A DNA stretch of 64,000 nt from Aplysia californica. Its lineage: Eukaryota > Mollusca > Gastropoda > Aplysiida > Aplysiidae. Position 1 is the stretch's first letter. Each line of letters opens with the position of its first letter. The stretch is from positions 1,092,422 to 1,156,421 of the forward strand of contig NW_004797344.1 in NCBI RefSeq assembly GCF_000002075.1. The letters run 5' to 3'. The position numbers and the translations under genes were made by a program. Below the pieces are notes generated by a model that saw only the letters and a program-made list of their open reading frames with translations, was not told the origin of the DNA and searched no databases. Of this stretch, positions 27,901-39,900 are shown piece by piece.

Positions 27901-30900
27901 TGAGCAGAGCTCCTACAGATGCTACCATTGAGAGCGGCACATCTGTGACGTTGACATGTGCAACACTGAGCAGTGGAGTTGTGACCTACACATTTTCACA
28001 GGGCAGCACCCAGGTTCAAAGCGGCTCCAGCGCCACATACGATTTGGCAAGTGCTGCCACCTCAGACACTGGGTCTTACACGTGTATTGCCAGCATCAGT
28101 TCAGTGGACTCCGTTGCCAGCAACACAGAGACCATGACAGTTGTCGGTGAGTATGATGTCAAGTTCTAGGAGGGCAGGGAATAAGGAAGAGAGATGAGAC
28201 TGAGAGAGGAGTATTTTGTCCCTTTGTGACACGGTTGACAGAAAAGAAGGATGGAAGAGGAACCTCCATTTGATGTTGTCTGCTGTAGGTTTACGTGCTG
28301 GTGAGAAGCAGCGTGGTTGAGCATACTCTTCTGTTTGTTTCCTCAGATAAACCAACGACGCCCACTTTGGCTACCGACAATAGTGACCCAACGGATGGCG
28401 ATGCCATAACACTGACGTGTACAGCCACAGAGGCCGCGGTAAACAACTATGAGTTCAAACTGGGCTCAACGTCACTGGCTTCTGGAAGTAGCAGCACATA
28501 TTCCATAAGCACTGCAACTATCGGCGCAGATGATGGCAGCTACACCTGTATTGTGTCCATCGACACCGTGGCCTCAGATGCCAGTAGTGCCGTGGTCGTT
28601 GCGCGTGAGTAGAGCAGTATTATATTTGGACTGTGAGTGTGTCTGTGTCTGTATCGAATACAAAAGTGGGCACGCCGGGGAAAATGTGTGTTGTGTTTAC
28701 GCGTGACGTTGATTTTTGACAAATTGTTTTCTTCCGTTTTCACATTTCTGTTTGTTAAGTTTAAGTTTCTTGCTGGTGGAATGTGGGAGGGGTCTTAGGG
28801 ACTTAATGAATTAGGCTTTTTTAGACAGAATGAGCAAAGTTTATGTCTAATTTTGAGAAAAACACGAGTGATGATTTGACAGTGGGTTTTCATAAGTAGA
28901 TTTACTCGTGTTTACATAGCTAGCCTGACTAGGAAATGGCTTTTGCGTTGGCATGGAGGGAATCTGGGATGAGCCATTCATCCATTCGATGACAGAGGGA
29001 AATGGAACATTAGCTCATGAGTAGGGGGATATAGCAGTACTGGTTGAGTAAGCTGCGTAGAAGACATTGTGATGGGTGTTTGAGGAGAAGCGTTTGACTG
29101 TGATTGAAAGCATGTTTTTTTTCTGGTTTCAGTGCGTCCCAAGACACCAACCCTGAGCAGAGCTCCTACAGATGCTACCATTGAGAGCGGCACATCTGTG
29201 ACGTTGACATGTGCAACACTGAGCAGTGGAGTTGTGACCTACACATTTTCACAGGGCAGCACCCAGGTTCAAAGCGGCTCCAGCGCCACATACGATTTGG
29301 CAAGTGCTGCCACCTCAGACACTGGGTCTTACACGTGTATTGCCAGCATCAGTTCAGTGGACTCCGTTGCCAGCAACACAGAGACCATGACAGTTGTCGG
29401 TGAGTATGATGTCAAGTTCTAGGAGGGCAGGGAATAAGGAAGAGAGATGAGACTGAGAGAGGAGTATTTTGTCCCTTTGTGACACGGTTGACAGAAAAGA
29501 AGGATGGAAGAGGAACCTCCATTTGATGTTGTCTGCTGTAGGTTTACGTGCTGGTGAGAAGCAGCGTGGTTGAGCATACTCTTCTGTTTGTTTCCTCAGA
29601 TAAACCAACGACGCCCACTTTGGCTACCGACAATAGTGACCCAACGGATGGCGATGCCATAACACTGACGTGTACAGCCACAGAGGCCGCGGTAAACAAC
29701 TATGAGTTCAAACTGGGCTCAACGTCACTGGCTTCTGGAAGTAGCAGCACATATTCCATAAGCACTGCAACTATCGGCGCAGATGATGGCAGCTACACCT
29801 GTATTGTGTCCATCGACACCGTGGCCTCAGATGCCAGTAGTGCCGTGGTCGTTGCGCGTGAGTAGAGCAGTATTATATTTGGACTGTGAGTGTGTCTGTG
29901 TCTGTATCGAATACAAAAGTGGGCACGCCGGGGAAAATGTGTGTTGTGTTTACGCGTGACGTTGATTTTTGACAAATTGTTTTCTTCCGTTTTCACATTT
30001 CTGTTTGTTAAGTTTAAGGTTCTTGCTGGTGGAATGTGGGAGGGGTCTTAGGGACTTAATGAATTAGGCTTTTTTAGACAGAATGAGCAAAGTTTATGTC
30101 TAATTTTGAGAAAAACACGAGTGATGATTTGACAGTGGGTTTTCATAAGTAGATTTACTCGTGTGTACATAGCTAGCCTGACTAGGAAATGGCTTTTGCG
30201 TTGGCATGGAGGGAATCTGGGATGAGCCATTCATCCATTCGATGACAGAGGGAAATGGAACATTAGCTCATGAGTAGGGGGATATAGCAGTACTGGTTGA
30301 GTAAGCTGCGTAGAAGACATTGTGATGGGTGTTTGAGGAGAAGCGTTTGACTGTGATTGAAAGCATGTTTTTTTTCTGGTTTCAGTGCGTCCCAAGACAC
30401 CAACCCTGAGCAGAGCTCCTACAGATGCTACCATTGAGAGCGGCACATCTGTGACGTTGACATGTGCAACACTGAGCAGTGGAGTTGTGACCTACACATT
30501 TTCACAGGGCAGCACCCAGGTTCAAAGCGGCTCCAGCGCCACATACGATTTGGCAAGTGCTGCCACCTCAGACACTGGGTCTTACACGTGTATTGCCAGC
30601 ATCAGTTCAGTGGACTCCGTTGCCAGCAACACAGAGACCATGACAGTTGTCGGTGAGTATGATGTCAAGTTCTAGGAGGGCAGGGAATAAGGAAGAGAGA
30701 TGAGACTGAGAGAGGAGTATTTTGTCCCTTTGTGACACGGTTGACAGAAAAGAAGGATGGAAGAGGAACCTCCATTTGATGTTGTCTGCTGTAGGTTTAC
30801 GTGCTGGTGAGAAGCAGCGTGGTTGAGCATACTCTTCTGTTTGTTTCCTCAGATAAACCAACGACGCCCACTTTGGCTACCGACAATAGTGACCCAACGG

Positions 30901-33900
30901 ATGGCGATGCCATAACACTGACGTGTACAGCCACAGAGGCCGCGGTAAACAACTATGAGTTCAAACTGGGCTCAACGTCACTGGCTTCTGGAAGTAGCAG
31001 CACATATTCCATAAGCACTGCAACTATCGGCGCAGATGATGGCAGCTACACCTGTATTGTGTCCATCGACACCGTGGCCTCAGATGCCAGTAGTGCCGTG
31101 GTCGTTGCGCGTGAGTAGAGCAGTATTATATTTGGACTGTGAGTGTGTCTGTGTCTGTATCGAATACAAAAGTGGGCACGCCGGGGAAAATGTGTGTTGT
31201 GTTTACGCGTGACGTTGATTTTTGACAAATTGTTTTCTTCCGTTTTCACATTTCTGTTTGTTAAGTTTAAGTTTCTTGCTGGTGGAATGTGGGAGGGGTC
31301 TTAAGGACTTAATGAATGAGGGTTTTTTTTAGACAGAAAGAAGAGGAAAGTTTATGCCTTAGTTTTGATGAAAACACGAGTGATGATTTGACAGTGGGTT
31401 TTCATAAGTAGATTTACTCGTGTGTACATAGCTAGCCTGACTAGGAAATGGCTTTTGCGTTGGCATGGAGGGAATCTGGGATGAGCCATTCATCCATTCG
31501 ATGACAGAGGGAAATGGAACATTAGCTCATGAGTAGGGGGATATAGCAGTACTGGTTGAGTAAGCTGCGTAGAAGACATTGTGATGGGTGTTTGAGGAGA
31601 AGCGTTTGACTGTGATTGAAAGCATGTTTTTTTTCTGGTTTCAGTGCGTCCCAAGACACCAACCCTGAGCAGAGCTCCTACAGATGCTACCATTGAGAGC
31701 GGCACATCTGTGACGTTGACATGTGCAACACTGAGCAGTGGAGTTGTGACCTACACATTTTCACAGGGCAGCACCCAGGTTCAAAGCGGCTCCAGCGCCA
31801 CATACGATTTGGCAAGTGCTGCCACCTCAGACACTGGGTCTTACACGTGTATTGCCAGCATCAGTTCAGTGGACTCCGTTGCCAGCAACACAGAGACCAT
31901 GACAGTTGTCGGTGAGTATGATGTCAAGTTCTAGGAGGGCAGGGAATAAGGAAGAGAGATGAGACTGAGAGAGGAGTATTTTGTCCCTTTGTGACACGGT
32001 TGACAGAAAAGAAGGATGGAAGAGGAACCTCCATTTGATGTTGTCTGCTGTAGGTTTACGTGCTGGTGAGAAGCAGCGTGGTTGAGCATACTCTTCTGTT
32101 TGTTTCCTCAGATAAACCAACGACGCCCACTTTGGCTACCGACAATAGTGACCCAACGGATGGCGATGCCATAACACTGACGTGTACAGCCACAGAGGCC
32201 GCGGTAAACAACTATGAGTTCAAACTGGGCTCAACGTCACTGGCTTCTGGAAGTAGCAGCACATATTCCATAAGCACTGCAACTATCGGCGCAGATGATG
32301 GCAGCTACACCTGTATTGTGTCCATCGACACCGTGGCCTCAGATGCCAGTAGTGCCGTGGTCGTTGCGCGTGAGTAGAGCAGTATTATATTTGGACTGTG
32401 AGTGTGTCTGTGTCTGTATCGAATACAAAAGTGGGCACGCCGGGGAAAATGTGTGTTGTGTTTACGCGTGACGTTGATTTTTGACAAATTGTTTTCTTCC
32501 GTTTTCACATTTCTGTTTGTTAAGTTTAAGTTTCTTGCTGGTGGATATGTGGGAGGGGTCTTAGGGACTTAATAAATTAGGCTTTTTTAGACAGAATGAG
32601 CAAAGTTTATGTCTAATTTTGAGAAAAACACGAGTGATGGTTTGACAGTGGGTTTTCATAAGTAGATTTACTCGTGTGTACATAGCTAGCCTGACTAGGA
32701 AATGGCTTTTGCGTTGGCATGGAGGGAATCTGGGATGAGCCATTCATCCATTCGATGACAGAGGGAAATGGAACATTAGCTCATGAGTAGGGGGATATAG
32801 CAGTACTGGTTGAGTAAGCTGCGTAGAAGACATTGTGATGGGTGTTTGAGGAGAAGCGTTTGACTGTGATTGAAAGCATTTTTTTTTTCTGTTTTCAGTG
32901 CGTCCCAAGACGCCTCCCTGGTAGAGCTCCTACAGATGCTACCATTGAGAGCGGCACATCTGTGACGTTGACATGTGCAACACTGAGCAGTGGAGTTGTG
33001 ACCTACACATTTTCACAGGGCAGCACCCAGGTTCAAAGCGGCTCCAGCGCCACATACGATTTGGCAAGTGCTGCCACCTCAGACACTGGGTCTTACACGT
33101 GTATTGCCAGCATCAGTTCAGTGGACTCCGTTGCCAGCAACACAGAGACCATGACAGTTGTCGGTGAGTATGATGTCAAGTTCTAGGAGGGCAGGGAATA
33201 AGGAAGAGAGATGAGACTGAGAGAGGAGTATTTTGTCCCTTTGTGACACGGTTGACAGAAAAGAAGGATGGAAGAGGAACCTCCATTTGATGTTGTCTGC
33301 TGTAGGTTTACGTGCTGGTGAGAAGCAGCGTGGTTGAGCATACTCTTCTGTTTGTTTCCTCAGATAAACCAACGACGCCCACTTTGGCTACCGACAATAG
33401 TGACCCAACGGATGGCGATGCCATAACACTGACGTGTACAGCCACAGAGGCCGCGGTAAACAACTATGAGTTCAAACTGGGCTCAACGTCACTGGCTTCT
33501 GGAAGTAGCAGCACATATTCCATAAGCACTGCAACTATCGGCGCAGATGATGGCAGCTACACCTGTATTGTGTCCATCGACACCGTGGCCTCAGATGCCA
33601 GTAGTGCCGTGGTCGTTGCGCGTGAGTAGAGCAGTATTATATTTGGACTGTGAGTGTGTCTGTGTCTGTATCGAATACAAAAGTGGGCACGCCGGGGAAA
33701 ATGTGTGTTGTGTTTACGCGTGACGTTGATTTTTGACAAATTGTTTTCTTCCGTTTTCACATTTCTGTTTGTTAAGTTTAAGTTTCTTGCTGGTGGAATG
33801 TGGGAGGGGTCTTAGGGACTTAATAAATTAGGCTTTTTTAGACAGAATGAGCAAAGTTTATGTCTAATTTTGAGAAAAACACGAGTGATGGTTTGAAAGT

Positions 33901-36900
33901 GGGTTTTCATAAGTAGATTTACTCGTGTGTACATAGCTAGCCTGACTAGGAAATGGCTTTTGCGTTGGCATGGAGGGAATCTGGGATGAGCCATTCATCC
34001 ATTCGATGACAGAGGGAAATGGAACATTAGCTCATGAGTAGGGGGATATAGCAGTACTGGTTGAGTAAGCTGCGTAGAAGACATTGTGATGGGTGTTTGA
34101 GGAGAAGCGTTTGACTGTGATTAAAAGCATGTTTTTTTCTGGTTTCAGTGCGTCCCAAGACACCAACCCTGAGCAGAGCTCCTACAGATGCTACCATTGA
34201 GAGCGGCACATCTGTGACGTTGACATGTGCAACACTGAGCAGTGGAGTTGTGACCTACACATTTTCACAGGGCAGCACCCAGGTTCAAAGCGGCTCCAGC
34301 GCCACATACGATTTGGCAAGTGCTGCCACCTCAGACACTGGGTCTTACACGTGTATTGCCAGCATCAGTTCAGTGGACTCCGTTGCCAGCAACACAGAGA
34401 CCATGACAGTTGTCGGTGAGTATGATGTCAAGTTCTAGGAGGGCAGGGAATAAGGAAGAGAGATGAGACTGAGAGAGGAGTATTTTGTCCCTTTGTGACA
34501 CGGTTGACAGAAAAGAAGGATGGAAGAGGAACCTCCATTTGATGTTGTCTGCTGTAGGTTTACGTGCTGGTGAAAAGCAGCGTGGTTGAGCATACTCTTC
34601 TGTTTGTTTCCTCAGATAAACCAACGACGCCCACTTTGGCTACCGACAATAGTGACCCAACGGATGGCGATGCCATAACACTGACGTGTACAGCCACAGA
34701 GGCCGCGGTAAATAACTATGAGTTCAAACTGGGCTCAACGTCACTGGCTTCTGGAAGTAGCAGCACATATTCCATAAGCACTGCAACTATCGGCGCAGAT
34801 GATGGCAGCTACACCTGTATTGTGTCCATCGACACCGTGGCCTCAGATGCCAGTAGTGCCGTGGTCGTTGCGCGTGAGTAGAGCAGTATTATATTTGGAC
34901 TGTGAGTGTGTCTGTGTCTGTATCGAATACAAAAGTGGGCACGCCGGGGAAAATGTGTGTTGTGTTTACGCGTGACGTTGATTTTTGACAAATTGTTTTC
35001 TTCCGTTTTCACATTTCTGTTTGTTAAGTTTAAGTTTCTTGCTGGTGGAATGTGGGAGGGGTCTTAAGGACTTAATGAATGAGGGTTTTTTTTAGACAGA
35101 AAGAAGAGGAAAGTTTATGCCTTAGTTTTGATGAAAACACGAGTGATGATTTGACAGTGGGTTTTCATAAGTAGATTTACTCGTGTGTACATAGCTAGCC
35201 TGACTAGGAAATGGCTTTTGCGTTGGCATGGAGGGAATCTGGGATGAGCCATTCATCCATTCGATGACAGAGGGAAATGGAACATTAGCTCATGAGTAGG
35301 GGGATATAGCAGTACTGGTTGAGTAAGCTGCGTAGAAGACATTGTGATGGGTGTTTGAGGAGAAGCGTTTGACTGTGATTGAAAGCATGTTTTTTTTCTG
35401 GTTTCAGTGCGTCCCAAGACACCAACCCTGAGCAGAGCTCCTACAGATGCTACCATTGAGAGCGGCACATCTGTGACGTTGACATGTGCAACACTGAGCA
35501 GTGGAGTTGTGACCTACACATTTTCACAGGGCAGCACCCAGGTTCAAAGCGGCTCCAGCGCCACATACGATTTGGCAAGTGCTGCCACCTCAGACACTGG
35601 GTCTTACACGTGTATTGCCAGCATCAGTTCAGTGGACTCCGTTGCCAGCAACACAGAGACCATGACAGTTGTCGGTGAGTATGATGTCAAGTTCTAGGAG
35701 GGCAGGGAATAAGGAAGAGAGATGAGACTGAGAGAGGAGTATTTTGTCCCTTTGTGACACGGTTGACAGAAAAGAAGGATGGAAGAGGAACCTCCATTTG
35801 ATGTTGTCTGCTGTAGGTTTACGTGCTGGTGAAAAGCAGCGTGGTTGAGCATACTCTTCTGTTTGTTTCCTCAGATAAACCAACGACGCCCACTTTGGCT
35901 ACCGACAATAGTGACCCAACGGATGGCGATGCCATAACACTGACGTGTACAGCCACAGAGGCCGCGGTAAACAACTATGAGTTCAAACTGGGCTCAACGT
36001 CACTGGCTTCTGGAAGTAGCAGCACATATTCCATAAGCACTGCAACTATCGGCGCAGATGATGGCAGCTACACCTGTATTGTGTCCATCGACACCGTGGC
36101 CTCAGATGCCAGTAGTGCCGTGGTCGTTGCGCGTGAGTAGAGCAGTATTATATTTGGACTGTGAGTGTGTCTGTGTCTGTATCGAATACAAAAGTGGGCA
36201 CGCCGGGGAAAATGTGTGTTGTGTTTACGCGTGACGTTGATTTTTGACAAATTGTTTTCTTCCGTTTTCACATTTCTGTTTGTTAAGTTTAAGGTTCTTG
36301 CTGGTGGAATGTGGGAGGGGTCTTAAGGACTTAATGAATGAGGGTTTTTTTTAGACAGAAAGAAGAGGAAAGTTTATGCCTTAGTTTTGATGAAAACACG
36401 AGTGATGATTTGACAGTGGGTTTTCATAAGTAGATTTACTCGTGTGTACATAGCTAGCCTGACTAGGAAATGGCTTTTGCGTTGGCATGGAGGGAATCTG
36501 GGATGAGCCATTCATCCATTCGATGACAGAGGGAAATGGAACATTAGCTCATGAGTAGGGGGATATAGCAGTACTGGTTGAGTAAGCTGCGTAGAAGACA
36601 TTGTGATGGGTGTTTGAGGAGAAGCGTTTGACTGTGATTAAAAGCATGTTTTTTTCTGGTTTCAGTGCGTCCCAAGACACCAACCCTGAGCAGAGCTCCT
36701 ACAGATGCTACCATTGAGAGCGGCACATCTGTGACGTTGACATGTGCAACACTGAGCAGTGGAGTTGTGACCTACACATTTTCACAGGGCAGCACCCAGG
36801 TTCAAAGCGGCTCCAGCGCCACATACGATTTGGCAAGTGCTGCCACCTCAGACACTGGGTCTTACACGTGTATTGCCAGCATCAGTTCAGTGGACTCCGT

Positions 36901-39900
36901 TGCCAGCAACACAGAGACCATGACAGTTGTCGGTGAGTATGATGTCAAGTTCTAGGAGGGCAGGGAATAAGGAAGAGAGATGAGACTGAGAGAGGAGTAT
37001 TTTGTCCCTTTGTGACACGGTTGACAGAAAAGAAGGATGGAAGAGGAACCTCCATTTGATGTTGTCTGCTGTAGGTTTACGTGCTGGTGAAAAGCAGCGT
37101 GGTTGAGCATACTCTTCTGTTTGTTTCCTCAGATAAACCAACGACGCCCACTTTGGCTACCGACAATAGTGACCCAACGGATGGCGATGCCATAACACTG
37201 ACGTGTACAGCCACAGAGGCCGCGGTAAATAACTATGAGTTCAAACTGGGCTCAACGTCACTGGCTTCTGGAAGTAGCAGCACATATTCCATAAGCACTG
37301 CAACTATCGGCGCAGATGATGGCAGCTACACCTGTATTGTGTCCATCGACACCGTGGCCTCAGATGCCAGTAGTGCCGTGGTCGTTGCGCGTGAGTAGAG
37401 CAGTATTATATTTGGACTGTGAGTGTGTCTGTGTCTGTATCGAATACAAAAGTGGGCACGCCGGGGAAAATGTGTGTTGTGTTTACGCGTGACGTTGATT
37501 TTTGACAAATTGTTTTCTTCCGTTTTCACATTTCTGTTTGTTAAGTTTAAGGTTCTTGCTGGTGGAATGTGGGAGGGGTCTTAGGGACTTAATGAATTAG
37601 GCTTTTTTAGACAGAATGAGCAAAGTTTATGTCTAATTTTGAGAAAAACACGAGTGATGGTTTGACAGTGGGTTTTCATAAGTAGATTTACTCGTGTGTA
37701 CATAGCTAGCCTGACTAGGAAATGGCTTTTGCGTTGGCATGGAGGGAATCTGGGATGAGCCATTCATCCATTCGATGACAGAGGGAAATGGAACATTAGC
37801 TCATGAGTAGGGGGATATAGCAGTACTGGTTGAGTAAGCTGCGTAGAAGACATTGTGATGGGTGTTTGAGGAGAAGCGTTTGACTGTGATTGAAAGCATG
37901 TTTTTTTTCTGGTTTCAGTGCGTCCCAAGACACCAACCCTGAGCAGAGCTCCTACAGATGCTACCATTGAGAGCGGCACATCTGTGACGTTGACATGTGC
38001 AACACTGAGCAGTGGAGTTGTGACCTACACATTTTCACAGGGCAGCACCCAGGTTCAAAGCGGCTCCAGCGCCACATACGATTTGGCAAGTGCTGCCACC
38101 TCAGACACTGGGTCTTACACGTGTATTGCCAGCATCAGTTCAGTGGACTCCGTTGCCAGCAACACAGAGACCATGACAGTTGTCGGTGAGTATGATGTCA
38201 AGTTCTAGGAGGGCAGGGAATAAGGAAGAGAGATGAGACTGAGAGAGGAGTATTTTGTCCCTTTGTGACACGGTTGACAGAAAAGAAGGATGGAAGAGGA
38301 ACCTCCATTTGATGTTGTCTGCTGTAGGTTTACGTGCTGGTGAAAAGCAGCGTGGTTGAGCATACTCTTCTGTTTGTTTCCTCAGATAAACCAACGACGC
38401 CCACTTTGGCTACCGACAATAGTGACCCAACGGATGGCGATGCCATAACACTGACGTGTACAGCCACAGAGGCCGCGGTAAACAACTATGAGTTCAAACT
38501 GGGCTCAACGTCACTGGCTTCTGGAAGTAGCAGCACATATTCCATAAGCACTGCAACTATCGGCGCAGATGATGGCAGCTACACCTGTATTGTGTCCATC
38601 GACACCGTGGCCTCAGATGCCAGTAGTGCCGTGGTCGTTGCGCGTGAGTAGAGCAGTATTATATTTGGACTGTGAGTGTGTCTGTGTCTGTATCGAATAC
38701 AAAAGTGGGCACGCCGGGGAAAATGTGTGTTGTGTTTACGCGTGACGTTGATTTTTGACAAATTGTTTTCTTCCGTTTTCACATTTCTGTTTGTTAAGTT
38801 TAAGTTTCTTGCTGGTGGAATGTGGGAGGGGTCTTAAGGACTTAATGAATGAGGGTTTTTTTTAGACAGAAAGAAGAGGAAAGTTTATGCCTTAGTTTTG
38901 ATGAAAACACGAGTGATGATTTGACAGTGGGTTTTCATAAGTAGATTTACTCGTGTGTACATAGCTAGCCTGACTAGGAAATGGCTTTTGCGTTGGCATG
39001 GAGGGAATCTGGGATGAGCCATTCATCCATTCGATGACAGAGGGAAATGGAACATTAGCTCATGAGTAGGGGGATATAGCAGTACTGGTTGAGTAAGCTG
39101 CGTAGAAGACATTGTGATGGGTGTTTGAGGAGAAGCGTTTGACTGTGATTAAAAGCATGTTTTTTTCTGGTTTCAGTGCGTCCCAAGACACCAACCCTGA
39201 GCAGAGCTCCTACAGATGCTACCATTGAGAGCGGCACATCTGTGACGTTGACATGTGCAACACTGAGCAGTGGAGTTGTGACCTACACATTTTCACAGGG
39301 CAGCACCCAGGTTCAAAGCGGCTCCAGCGCCACATACGATTTGGCAAGTGCTGCCACCTCAGACACTGGGTCTTACACGTGTATTGCCAGCATCAGTTCA
39401 GTGGACTCCGTTGCCAGCAACACAGAGACCATGACAGTTGTCGGTGAGTATGATGTCAAGTTCTAGGAGGGCAGGGAATAAGGAAGAGAGATGAGACTGA
39501 GAGAGGAGTATTTTGTCCCTTTGTGACACGGTTGACAGAAAAGAAGGATGGAAGAGGAACCTCCATTTGATGTTGTCTGCTGTAGGTTTACGTGCTGGTG
39601 AAAAGCAGCGTGGTTGAGCATACTCTTCTGTTTGTTTCCTCAGATAAACCAACGACGCCCACTTTGGCTACCGACAATAGTGACCCAACGGATGGCGATG
39701 CCATAACACTGACGTGTACAGCCACAGAGGCCGCGGTAAATAACTATGAGTTCAAACTGGGCTCAACGTCACTGGCTTCTGGAAGTAGCAGCACATATTC
39801 CATAAGCACTGCAACTATCGGCGCAGATGATGGCAGCTACACCTGTATTGTGTCCATCGACACCGTGGCCTCAGATGCCAGTAGTGCCGTGGTCGTTGCG

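Noticed and set aside
32912-32924. New acceptor-like sequence ending TAG within the damaged exon A of unit 27
   Set aside because: Starting the exon there would leave 239 nt, which breaks the phase 1-1 pattern, so it would not restore the domain.
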